The translations under genes were made by a program, and so were the position numbers. From Gongronella butleri (Eukaryota > Mucoromycota > Mucoromycetes > Mucorales > Cunninghamellaceae), in assembly GCA_025201375.1 (NCBI GenBank), contig JAIWZP010000018.1, positions 248,001 through 312,000 on the forward strand: a DNA stretch of 64,000 nucleotides. The letters are read 5' to 3'. The notes under the pieces were generated by a model that was not told where the DNA came from, made no database searches, and saw only the letters and a program-made list of their open reading frames with translations. Shown here one piece after another: positions 10,621 through 21,706 of the stretch; the stretch's first letter is position 1, and each line of letters begins with the position of its first letter.

Positions 10621-12690
10621 AAAAGATGACCATGGTGAATTTCTCATGAACCAAGCCTTTCGATCGCTAACGGCTTGCTGAATAAAAGACGGTTAAACCT
10701 TATGCGCCATTTTTTAGATACTTGGTTCAAAAAAGAGCGAACAATGCATGAACATGGCCAAACGAAACAAATGTATTCTCTTTTTTTTTTTTTCTACGAG
10801 GCTGTCTTGATGTTCCTATCATTCAAATCAAGTGAACCAGACATTGCCGAGAGCAATCAACTTTAAAAAAGACAGCCATCAAATAAGCGAGGATTAATAA
10901 AGCGGATCCAAAAAAGGATCGCCATGGTTCCCAATTTATTTCTTTTGGATGATGTGGGAAATTTTAAACAATGAATTGAGTTCGATTTTGAGCGAGTTGG
11001 GCCTCATCTTCTGGACGTTTACGTCCTTTGGGGGATGGGTCTGTGACGCATCGATTTCCTTCAGGGCACCGTGCCCCACGTTTAACTTTTTTCATTTGTG
11101 ACGATCATTTCCCTTTTTATTTCTTTTTCTTGCCTTGACGTCGCCGGGAACGCTGACTCGGAGATGAACGAAAATGAAAAAGGCGGTGGGAGAGGGTCGA
11201 TTTGAAGTCTAAAAATGTTAAAACGCACACCATGCGTTTGTCCCTCCGCCCCCCCCTCAGCAATCACACGATCGCACCATTGTCCATGGAAGCCATGGGA
11301 TCAATGCTGTGCATTCGTGAAGAGCCCATTAGAGAGGGGGTGTCCCATTATTGTGCAGAGACGAGCCACGCGTGCATTCATTTCGGGTTGCTGCAGGTGC
11401 GTACCGCACGACGCCAAGCGAACTGCCTTTTGTCCCTGTTTTGTCCGCTGCAATGCAAATGTGTCCATCTCGGCCTTTTCAACTCCAGCGAATCAGGCCG
11501 CGCGGCCATGATCGCGCTTTTCCCATTTAATGACCCCCTTTTTTGCCCGATTTTTAGTCCCATGATCCCAAATGAAAAAAAAAAAAATGTGGCCGTGCAG
11601 TCCAGAATCATTTGTCGGGGGAGGGGGGTTGTCAGTGGAAGTGCCGGCGCGCGCGACAAGCCAAAAAAGGCATGGGTCAGGCAAAAAGGATCTGATGGGT
11701 TGCCCCTGACGTGTGAATGTTTGCCAATGCCCCCCCCTTTGTTTTCTCTCTCTCTCCTGGCACATTGGCCACCTTGCCAAGTGTCAATAAAAAAGAATGA
11801 GCCACACGCACACCTTGTCACGCGCTTGCTCCGCCCCCCCTCGTCTTTGATTTTGCTCCTTGTCCATCCTTTTTTGCGCATTTTGCACGCATGACGCCCC
11901 ATGACCCCCACAAAACGATGCGCAATCAACAACAAATTAGTTGATTCACGGGTTGCTATTTTCATCTCCACAGGATTTGAAATTGAAACGCAGAAAAAGA
12001 TCAAGATACGGATGAATGGAAGTGTTCATTTCACGCTACTCAAGATGAAAATTCAATCCAGCTGGCGCTAAAAAAGGCGAAGATGAGCCATTGCACGGAC
12101 AGCTGCCAAGCGCGGATCATCAAGCTTGCTGGTTTGTGTGTCACATTGCACAATTTTGAAAAAAAAAAAAAAAAAAGTGAGTGTCAAGGAAGTGTAAAAA
12201 AAAAAAGACAAAGAGAAATCAAAAAAAGAGGGGGGAGGGGCAAGGCACCTCCCTTTTTCATTGACACAGCACAAGGCAAAGCAAGCCTGTGGCGTGTGTG
12301 TGTGTGAGCAAGCGCGCGAAAGCGCAAGAGAAAAGCGATCGACAACGGTAAGCCCACGACGGCCTTGTGTTTTTGCGTGTCTCCCCTTGTTCCAGATACA
12401 CACACACACACACACACACATGGCTCCTTGAAAGGGCAATTCCTTGCTTGGGTTCCAGCCTCCCTGCTCTTTGCCCAGCAAGAGAAGATGTGCGACAAGC
12501 ATTGCCACCATAAGGTGGTTTCGTGTCACGTTGCCTTCCCCTCCCCTCCCCCCTTTTTTTAACTCTTTTTGGATATGATAGGCATTATAAAAAGGCATGA
12601 ATTCCCATCCCATCTCCACCCCCCCCTTGTTCCGTTTTCCTTTTTTCACCGTCTTTCTTTCTTTTTTGCTTTTTTATTTCTTTTCGTTCC
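10621..12690. other. Long intergenic region, includes methyltransferase promoter
   Basis: About 2 kb without a convincing gene. Contains A/T homopolymers, (TG)n near 12292-12306, (CA)n at about 12399-12419, and a strongly T/C-rich leader at 12610-12690 just before the methyltransferase ATG. Open frames at 11202-11894 show no family resemblance, have low-complexity composition and overlap open frames on the other strand. Confidence 0.4.
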
Positions 12691-14756
12691 ATGTTTTCGA
12701 ATCATTCCGTATTGGATTTGCCTTGTTACGCGGACGAATTGTACGAGGGCTCGCCGCCGTTCCAATTGTTGCTGGATTCTGCGCACCAGCTTAAAAAAAC
12801 GGTGGGGTCGACGCCTGTCGGCAAAGGGGATGGCGGTTCGCCAGAAGAAAGCAGCGGCAGCATTAGCATGCGATCCATCCGACACTCGAACCATCGGCAC
12901 CGGAAGCAGAGCGAGCCGCAGGACTGGTCCGTGTTTGAACGACTTGCATCTCGGTCCAACCAATTGCCCAAAAAGACCGACGCGTCGCCACATCACGCGC
13001 ATCAGCATGTCATCATGACCGGTGCCGCGCATGCTGCCGGCCATCATCCATCCGCCAATGCACGCGTTCCTTTGAACAACACGCACGCACCTATAAAAAC
13101 AGCCACGCAGACACCCAATCACCCGCCGAGGTACGCGGTGCCCGGGGCCATTTTGCCCAGTTCCGGCAGCTTACGCAAGCGATCGCCCAGCAATGACGAT
13201 CCTCTTGCCAAATTGCTTGAAAAGGCGTCTGCAGCAGCAGCGGCGGCGGCCAATGGGTATGGAAATGGCCATGTGCATTCACCTTCATCCTTACCATCCA
13301 TGACCACGGCATCCACGGCCGCAACGGACCCTGCTTCGCTCAAATCATTGCCTTCCACGACATCCACGCCGCTCATCTCATTGTCGGGAGCAGCAGCAAC
13401 AGCAGCACCGCCCGTGTTGTTAAATACCAATTATCAGCGGTCCATTCCCATTGTCTCGGTTAAATCGTCTCGATCGGCGTCGACTCAACAGCATCATCCA
13501 AGGCGGATGCGAACATTGACGGATGACGCGCTTCCAATACCACCAACACCATCAACTCCCCTCACACCGGCCTTGTCGTCCTCATCGTCGTCGTCTTCCA
13601 CCCCACCCACCACCCCCATGATGCGCATCCATCCAATGCCGGCTACACCGCCGTCGTCGCCGCCATCGTCACCGACAATGACCGTGCAGCAGCGCACATC
13701 GTGGATCTTGCAGACAATTGACGCGCAGGACCCCCCATTGCGCGCCTCGTACTCGCCATTGCCTGCACGGGATGCATTTGAGCAGGACAGGCTTGTTACG
13801 CAGCATTACGTGCTGCGCACTGCATTTGACGATCAAGATTACCAAGCACCCATGCAGCCCATGCTTGATCAGGGCTGCGTCGCTCTCGAGATTGGCTGTG
13901 GACCAGGTACATGGTCCATGGAAATGAGCACCGCATTTCCAGAATCCACATTCATTGGCCTCGACCTGGACACCTGCTTTCCAAACTTCATCAAGCCCAA
14001 AAACTGTCATTTCAGGAAATGCGACATCACACAGCTGCCGCTTCCCTTGCCCGACAATAGCGTCGACTATATTTTCCATCGCGACATGAACTGGGCCCTT
14101 CTCGCCATCCAATGGCCGCTGCTCGTCAAGGAATACCTACGCATCTTGCGTCCTGGCGGCTGGATCGAATGCATGGAGATGGATGTCGAGACACAGAGCA
14201 GCCGACGTCTTGAGCAATACATCAATGACCACCGTAAGAAGAATTTAAAAAAAAAAACAAAAAAAAAACAAAAAAGAGTGCTCATCTTCTCTTTCTCTTC
14301 TCTTTAGTGATGCACAGCCTTCGCCAGCGCGGCCAAGATCCATCCATTGCCAAGCGACTGCCGTCATTGCTTGCCATCCAGGGGTTCCGACGCGTTTCCA
14401 GTCAATTCCAATCCCTCCCATTGGGCTGGGGCAAGGCGCATCAGGGCAAGAGCCAAAAACGCGCGCATGCCAACACATCATCGCATCCCACACCACACAA
14501 TTCGTCCAATTCGTCCAATTCGTCCAATTCTGCCAATTCAGCTGCAGCCACGACGTTGCCAACGTGCTCAGAATTCGCTCGCGCTGCTGGCAGTCTGCAC
14601 ACCTACACCCTGCAATCGCTGCGTCCCTGGCTGGCCAGCAACATGGCCTGCTCGCTGGAAAAATACGATGCATGGCTGGAGCGCGTGCCCGCCGAGTGGG
14701 CAGACGCGCACACCTACGTCAATTGGCACGCCGTTGTGGCACAAAAGCCTTTTTGA
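12691..14756 (+). CDS. UMTA-like SAM-dependent methyltransferase with long disordered N-terminus
   Basis: Two exons, 12691-14233 and 14308-14756, phase 1 junction, 663 aa. Residues 1 to about 355 are low complexity (Ser, Pro, Thr, Ala and His runs, e.g. eight consecutive Ala at ~185). The class I Rossmann methyltransferase begins around residue 360: motif I ALEIGCGPGTWSMEMS at about 396, motif II FIGLDLD, then CDITQLPLPLPDNSVDYIF and LRPGGWIECMEMDVE. This is the arrangement of fungal UMTA/velvet-interacting-type methyltransferases, whose substrates are mostly unknown. The C-terminal helical region (HSLRQRG to the end) is interrupted by an NSS-repeat, encoded by tandem 9-mers at about 14504-14530. 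The long disordered head suggests a regulatory or nuclear role, but that is inference. Confidence 0.88.
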
Positions 14757-15252
14757 AACCTGCATTTACAGTATGTAAATAATTTTTTTGCACTCTCCAC
14801 TTCATACCCCCATTGTCTCTCTTTTTGATTCTATTGCACGATAAAAAGAAGGGTCCACCATGTTTGTACATTTTTACAATGTTCATCGACCAAGGACGCG
14901 GTTTTAAAACAGCGCGCGACAAATAACAAGCTTGAAGGTCACACAGATTCACACACAAGCGGAAAAAAAAAGGGGGGCGAGCCGAAAGAGAGAGAGAGTG
15001 TGTGTGTGTGTTCCAATGCACAAGCGCAAGCATGCAACTTGCCCATCCTGCTTGTTGGCCGGTTTTAAAAAGCTTCACACCAAGGGAGTGGGGGCATTAA
15101 AGTGAGAAGCGGATCCATTTTTATTTTTTTTCTTTCTTTTTTTCTATTTCTCTCATTTTTTACCTGTGATCAAGTAGATAATGATGCAGCCACGCCAATA
15201 AGCGCGTCTTTTCGTTCTCTTTTCCTTTTTTTCATTTCAAGCACATTTTTAA
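14757..15252. other. Intergenic between methyltransferase and small Cys/His gene
   Basis: Contains an (AG)n-(TG)n microsatellite at about 14986-15012 and T-rich tracts at 15118-15160 that look like a promoter leader for the following small gene. No other coding signal. Confidence 0.35.
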
Positions 15253-15459
15253 ATGGTCATCGCGTCGCTCAAATCCACCATTGCCGCGTCCAGCGGCAAC
15301 ACCTCTGCAAACAAAAAATACACGTACCAATCGTGTCCGCTGTGCTCCAAGCCATTGCTTGTGCGCATCCACGGCTCGTTTGTTCACAAATGGATCAATC
15401 ACCACTTTGCCGTGCACCACCACGAGTGGATGCACGTTGTTGTCAATTTGCACAGCTGA
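15253..15459 (+). CDS. Small putative zinc-binding protein (68 aa)
   Basis: Intronless 68-aa frame preceded by the T/C-rich leader typical of starts in this window. Positions 27-61 carry CPLCSKP followed by His at seven further positions (IHGSFVHKWINHHFAVHHHEWMH), a plausible Cys/His metal site but not a named finger that I recognise. Codon composition is balanced, unlike the surrounding low-complexity DNA. It could also be a spurious frame. No homologue comes to mind. Confidence 0.45.
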   Translation: MVIASLKSTIAASSGNTSANKKYTYQSCPLCSKPLLVRIHGSFVHKWINHHFAVHHHEWMHVVVNLHS

Positions 15460-15722
15460 TCCCCTGTTTTTTTTTTTTCGACGCATATCGTACCATCCTT
15501 TTGAAATTCCACTCTCCCTTTTTTATTCTTTTGTTCATTCTTTCCTTTGTTTCTCTCTCACCCTCTCACACACGGCACGCATCCATGGTACATTTTGTCT
15601 CCTTTTTTTTTATTCTCTTGTTTTTTTTTTCTCAAACCAAAAAAAAAAAAAACACAATTGTACAAATACACTATATTTTAAAAATGGCTGCATAAAAAAA
15701 AAAAAAAAAAAAATAGGCGCGC
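15460..15722. other. Short convergent intergenic region
   Basis: T-rich then A-rich, with several homopolymers. It lies between the small Cys/His gene and the 3' end of the Pil1-like gene and probably holds both 3' ends. Confidence 0.35.
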
Positions 15723-18128
15723 TCACTTGCGCTTGGAACGATAGCCTGGATCTTCTGGCTCGGGTTTGATGACGGATTGTTTCTTTGGCGGATCGTTGGG
15801 CAAGGGCTTTCCTTGTTTCATCATGAGGATGGATTCTTTGCGTGCCTGTGCCTCTTCTTGTGCGTAGCGCTCGGCAAGGCGTTTCTTTTCCTCGTAAGCG
15901 GACAACTGGGGATCGGGCTGCGCCGCAGCTTGCGGCGGCACGCGGAATCCACCGGCATCCAGGCGCTGCTGCTGGATTTGTTGCTGATACTCTGCATATG
16001 GCCTGTAATACGGCTGTTGCTGGTCATTGACCTGCTGCACTTGATTGTACAGCTGCTGGTATTGGCCCTGGTGGTACGCTGGCACATACATGGATCCGTC
16101 AAATGTCGTGGCAATCGATGGCGCGCCTTGCTGTTGTTGCTGATTTCCCATCAAATGCGCGGGCGATCCCATGGACGCCGGCGATTGCTGGTAATGTGGC
16201 GTCATCACGCCCAATTGGGGCGTCGGCGCAGGTGACAGCGATTGCTGCGATGGCGTGGGCGAGCCTTGGTGGTGTTGCTCGTCGCTGACCTGCTCCTTGG
16301 GCTCGTATCGCATTTGTTGGTTGATTTCCTCGGGTTTTTGCATCGTTGGTCGTGCCGCCGTGGCTGCTGCGGCTGCGGCTGCGGCCGTTGCACCTGCTGT
16401 GGCAGCATTGGACAGGCGAAGCGTCGGATCGACCATGGTGGCCTTGGATGGTGCGGGCTTTGTGGGCTTTGTGGGTTCCGATGGCGTCGATGGTGTGGGC
16501 GATGGTGTCGAAACGGGCACGGGCGGCGTGGGCGGCGTGGGCGACTCTTCATTCACGGGAGCAGGTGCGACATTCTCCAATGCGATAGGTTCCGGGGGCG
16601 TATTGACGACAGCGGCAGCTGCAAGTTCGGGCGCGTGCGAATTGCGTGGAGAGGAGGCGGGATCTGGCGACGGTGACGATGGTTGCTGTTGGCTGTCCTC
16701 GTACGGGGGAGGTGGCGCGTCGTACAGATCCAATGCCTCGACTTCTTGCTCGGTCAATTCGGCCGATTCGCCAGGATCCTTATGATCGCTTGTCGTTGCC
16801 GCAACATTTTCAACCGAATAAGGCGTCGTGGGGGCCGCCGCAGACGATGGCACAGGCGTGCGAGGCGGCAACGATGGAGGCACGTTCGACGCGGCCGCAG
16901 CAGGCGTGGTAGTCGTGGCAGCCGTGACAGCGGGCTCCTTTCCTTTGCCAGATGCCTCTTTTTCTTCTTCCTGCGCGTCATCGACCTCGTCTTGCTTGAT
17001 TTCCTCGTTTTCCTTATCTTCCACCTCGACAGCAGCAGCTTCAGCGGACGAAGACGCGACCTCTGACGACGAAGACGACGCCTCGGCTTGCTTCGTGTCG
17101 TCCTTTTCGCCCTTTTCGACATCATCTTCGTCATCGGACACCGTGTGGGCCGCCTTGCCGGGTCGGCGGACCGTCAGCGACTTGGCCAGTGTGGGACGCT
17201 CATCACTGGCACGCGGATGCCAGTCATCGACGGCCTGAATGGCGTCGGCAAGGATCAGCGCGGCCTCGGGGCCCTTTTCGTAGGGTCGGCGGTTGGCCTC
17301 GGCAGCGGGTGTTGGGCGGATGTCCAACAGATCCACAATGTACTTGCCAAAGCCCGCGATCATCGACGTCTTCTCGGCATACTCGGTCATGGCATTGAAG
17401 CGCAGGTAAAACGCCTCGCGCAGGGCAAACCGCTTAAAGTCGCCCATCTCCATCTCCGTGTCGTGCGTGTCCTTTTCGAGCGACTCGAGCTCCTTCTTCA
17501 GCTCGCGCAGCTTTGGCGACTTGGCGCTCGTCTTGGTCAGGTTGGCAATGCGGCTATTCAGCGTGCGCTTCTTCTCACGAATATCCGACAAACGGTCCTC
17601 GCGCTCGCGAATCGACTTGATCGCGTGACGGTATTGCTGGTATTGATCTAAGGGCAGCGAGATGGTGGAGACCACGAGAAAAAAAAAGCATCAGTTTTTC
17701 TGCAACAAAACGCGCCGATCATTTTTCATCTCTGCGTTTACCGGCATACTGGCGGTCAATTTCCACTTGCTTTTGCAAAAGCTTGACGAGCTTGTCACCA
17801 ATGTCCTGTGAAATCAAAAAATGGTGAGCTTGGAACGTGGATTGTGTGCATTTTTTTGGCTCTTTTCCACAAATTTTACCTCAATGTCACGGCTGTTTTC
17901 GCCCTTGTCGTTAACAAGTTCTTCCTTGGCCCACTGTTGAAACATCTTGTTCGTTTCAGAATGTTGGTAGCCAAGCGTGCGCATCGTCGCAAGGTTGTTG
18001 CGCTCGTTGAAAATCCACATGGACAGCGTCTTGGTCTCTTGCTTTTGCATGGGGTTCTTTTCCGCCAGCTTGGCGTGGATATCCGTCGTCAGACGGCCGA
18101 GCGAGAATTGCAGGTCCCTGAAACTCAT
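15723..18128 (-). CDS. Eisosome protein, Pil1/Lsp1 type, with very long low-complexity tail
   Basis: BAR-domain protein that shapes plasma-membrane furrows (eisosomes). Exons 18128-17880, 17805-17742 and 17647-15723 are in phase, 745 aa with this start. The Pil1 core is clear in residues 1 to about 270: QFSLGRLTTDIHAKLA, YRHAIKSIREREDRLSDIR, KSPKLRELKKELESLEKDTH, DFKRFALREAFYLRFNAM, EKTSMIAGFGKYIVDLLDI, RRPYEKGPEAALILADAI. The remaining ~470 residues are acidic, then Pro/Ala/Thr/Gln-rich, far longer than the tail of yeast Pil1 (339 aa). The start is uncertain. A pyrimidine tract with GTGCGT (18197-18192) and TTTCAG (ending 18118) could be an intron linking to an upstream exon around 18198-18275, but that exon does not join in phase in its open frame. 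ATG at 18128 is the simplest start. Confidence 0.88.
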
Positions 18129-18339
18129 GGTGGGCAAATTACAAAAAAAAAAAAGGGAAACACGAAAAAGAAGGGAAAAAAAAGGGGGCACACGCACCTT
18201 GGGCTTTGATGGGACCTGAATAGAGCTTGTGCCACCTGCCATCTTTGGATCACCGGCCGATCCTTCCAGCTTGCCCTGTGAAAAGCGCGCGAGAGACGCC
18301 AAGACCTTTTTTTTTTTTTTTTTAGATTGTCAAAGCAGC

Positions 18340-19860
18340 AATCCAGTGGCCTAATCCTAAAAACCCTTGGATAGTCGATGCACAGCTGCACTGGTCTAAA
18401 TTTAGAGCCATGCGTTCAGGCTCATTGAGGAAAACGCGTAAAATATTAATTTGGCTCTGGCGTGGAATTTCACCTACCAAACCCAGGCAAATCTCGCGAT
18501 TTCTCAACAATGAGTGATCCGATTTGCGAAAAAAAAAAATCCTTCGAGAATTTGGTTCACCATTACAGTACGTAACTATGATAGTCCAAACCTGGGATCA
18601 GATGAGCATTTTCTGAGGGAGCACCCTGCACCAAATAAAATGGAAGTATAATAAAGGGAATAAAATTATTGCGAACTGCAGCAATGGCTTAACGTATAGA
18701 CGTGCGAGTCACCTCAAATGAATCAGTGGCAAAAAGTGGTACTGTAAAAGCGTTTCTGTTTTGGAGAGATAGTGTGGAAATTTCGGCGACCTGGTGTGCA
18801 AATGACTTTGAAATTCACCTTTTCCGCTTTTCCACTGTCGTTTGGCAACCATGATGCTGACTCGACTCTGCCGGCTTTCTTGTACATATGATACTGTATT
18901 CACAAATTTGAGCATCGGCAAGCGTGAAAAAAAATCTGTCAGCGTTTCAGCAAGTGCCCGAAAATGTGCAAAAGCATGATTGTCGTCCGTTTTGGACTTT
19001 TGCACGCAAATAAAGTGCAGTATGATACTGTACTTGATCTGTCCAGCCAGGTTTCAATCTCAGTGGACTGAAATTGACGCGTGCCGGCGTGCGATTATTT
19101 CAATGCCGGAAGGATCGCGCCACACTGAGCAAAAACTTACACATTTATCTTTTGAAAATCAAAAAACGTGTTTTTCAGACTTTGCCGACCTGCTGTGCCT
19201 CCAGAAATTTTTTTACAGCATACTGTACCTGCCCGCTGATGAAAATCGCGCCACGACACGAACGACTGCCCATTGCTCAAGATCGGTCCGCCCGATCTTT
19301 TTTGAGCCGGCAAATTCCAAAATCTCTCCATTTGTCCTATTTTGGAGGACGGACAGAATTCCATGTTTGTGGCATTTTCAGGTAGACTTTTAATAAACTC
19401 TTGGTATCATAAGGTCAACTGGGTGGGTGGGGCTACAGAAATCATAGTTCTCCACCCAGGGGGTGGCCAAACTATTAGGGGGATTGCCCCACTTCGTCAC
19501 CCCCCATTTTTATCAGAAAATCATAGACACTTGGACAAGCAATGGACAAAAAAATTTGGGATTTACAAATATTTTTGACCGATCGCCTTTACATTCATCT
19601 CGCCTTCTGCACCGTCGACCTCGCTCAAAAACAGCTGCATCGCATTCAGCGCAAAATTTGTAACAAAAAAGCTTAAACCGCCAAAGCGCTACGACCACTT
19701 TTGAAAAATTCAGGGGTCACTCAGGGGTCACACATTTCAATCTCAGAAAATGCCAAATTTGAAAATTTTCAAACTCTGAATGATCAATGCATCCCAAACA
19801 GGCAACTCCGGCAATTTGCGATTGGCTGACAAAATGGCAAATCGCCCCAATGTATGATAG
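18340..19860 (+). repeat. Dispersed repeat family B, copy 1
   Basis: About 1.5 kb matching 62330-63830 block by block. Shared blocks are 'ctaaatttagagcca'/'ctaaatttgacgcca' near 18396 and 62419, 'gtcacctcaaatgaatc' near 18710 and 63036, 'ctgctgtgcctccagaaatt' near 19192 and 63368, and 'caggggtcactcaggggtca' near 19710 and 63652. No protein-coding domain is recognisable in any frame. It contains several TACTGTA/TACAGTA heptamers. Confidence 0.7.
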
Positions 19861-20039
19861 CAGCTTGACGTGCTAGAGACAAAATTGTGAGTTTTTTATG
19901 GAGCATTGTCAGTTTTCTTGCCAACGGTCAGATCAACCCCCGGTTTTTACTATTGTTCTGAAAAGAGAGAGACCAAAATGCTCATATGCCAAAATTTGAT
20001 GGAGCTGCAAGCACTCGATGATGCGCCACGTCGATTTTC

Positions 20040-20560
20040 AAAAATGACGATTTTCCATCGATTTTCCAAGGGGTAGAGTCACGAATTTTAATCTGGCAAA
20101 ACTTGGTTTCTCGGATCGCCGTGCCATTCACCCACATGGTAGAATGCGTCCATTTGCCAATGAAAATGCCATAAAACCCCGGGCTCCTCCATCGACTGGT
20201 TCTCCTGTAAAATGCAATCTACTTCGTATTTTCGCCACAAGATAAACTCGACAAAGACTGGCCGCAGATCCTCGAAACGCGGCTCACAAGAAGAAAGAGC
20301 ACGGGCCGTTGCGTATGAGTGGCCATCGATGATCACTTCAAAAAACGAGATCCAGGCAGAATTGACGCGAACAGGTTGTTTGCGGGATAACTTGGACGTG
20401 TGAAAAACCGCGTCAGACTTTGATTTAAGCGCGTCCGTTTCAAGTCGAATCCATACACCTCAAACTTCTTTTGCTAGTGAATGCGTCGATGCAGCTCCAA
20501 GGACGCGGCCTTTCGTGCCATAGCGATTGGCGCGTCTATTGTCTCGACATCGTCTTTTTT
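20040..20560 (+). repeat. Dispersed repeat family A, copy 4
   Basis: Contains 'cgattttccaaggggtagag', 'tcggatcgccgtgccattca', 'gccatcgatgatcacttc' and 'gcagctccaaggacgcgg' in the same order and spacing as copies 2 and 5. It follows family B directly and is truncated on the right compared with copy 2. Confidence 0.65.
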
Positions 20561-20844
20561 TTTTGAACCTGCGAATGGGCTGCGTGTCGCTGGGTGTGTT
20601 CATTGTGAATAGACCGTATGCCTCTGGGTGCGTTTATTGCGAGATAAAGATATGTGATTATGAATGGCTAGGCAAACGGCCAAAAAAAAAAAAGAAACGA
20701 GGTGCCACCCGTAAAAGTGCCGCCCATAAAAAACGGTGTTCCTTTATAATAATTTAAAGTGAGCACGGCGGTTTGTTTCTCTTCTTTCCCTTTTTCTTTC
20801 TTGTCCCCTTTCTTTTATTTCAATTTGTCTCTCTTTAACGATTC

Positions 20845-21107
20845 GATTGAACATAAATTTAGAGCCATACGGTCAACCTTATCGGAAGAAACGCGTACGT
20901 AAATTATTATTTTGGCTCTGGAAAACGCGTTTCTTGATACTCCGGGGACAATTCGATCACGGACGCCGTCTTGATCCAACACCGGTGAATGTGAATGACC
21001 TCTGGGAGTACGTACGGTATGTCATGCCAAAGGGCTGGTGTCGCCGCAAATTGGACAGTGTAATTCTGCGAAATAATCGACATGATCTTGTTTGCTGCTG
21101 CCGGACT

Positions 21108-21187
<80 letters not shown>

Positions 21188-21200
21188 AAAAAAAAACGCT
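20845..21200 (+). repeat. Family B fragment followed by ~85-nt A-rich homopolymer
   Basis: 20858-20940 resembles the start of family B (aaatttagagccatacggtc, then the acgcg and aaattatt blocks, then ttggctctgg). It leads into unrelated sequence and then a near-pure A run from about 21111 to 21196 with one G. An A run of this length at the end of a repeat fragment could be a retrotransposed poly(A) tail or slippage. Open frames across it encode poly-lysine and are not genes. Confidence 0.55.
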
Positions 21201-21517
21201 TCAAGCGCCCCACGATGGGATTCCATCTCCCGGCATCGGGTAGGTGGGTGTCGGGGCGCTCAAGAAAGCGATATTGAGCAGAAACGGTGTTTTTAGCTAA
21301 GCCGTGCGCTGATGATGGCTGCCATTTCTGGCTGCATGACGTTGTTGCTGCACTTTCTTGCATCCGGGACACCGTGAGGCATCAATGTAATGAACGATGG
21401 GCACATAAAAGTCCGTCAGCAAGCGCGTCATCATGATTTTGTCGGGTTCGGATTCATGTGAAACGAAAAAAAAGTCAAAAAATTAAGTGCATTGCGATGC
21501 CGTCTTCCCTTCCCCTC

Positions 21518-21550
<33 letters not shown>

Positions 21551-21706
21551 TTGTCGATCAAGTCTAATGCGCCCAAAAGAATGATGTTGGACGGGTGAGA
21601 CCATCTGGCCCATTTTTTGGATGCGTCATCACGACGTTTTCCCATCCTTTTCTTCCGCACTTTTTTTTTTTTTCGTTTTGTACTCTCTACGCGTTTGACA
21701 TTTTCC

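Noticed and set aside
11202..11894. 230-aa open frame on the plus strand
   Set aside because: Composition is low complexity, no domain is recognisable, it overlaps long open frames on the other strand, and it lacks a typical leader before its ATG.
16242..17238. Several plus-strand frames of 120-190 aa
   Set aside because: They are shadows of the low-complexity tail of the Pil1-like gene on the minus strand.
18212..18302. Upstream start (MASLARF) for the Pil1-like gene
   Set aside because: The apparent start codon is TTG, not ATG, and joining this stretch to the core exon breaks the frame.
20847..21296. 149-aa frame with a poly-lysine core
   Set aside because: It is produced by the A-homopolymer within a repeat fragment.
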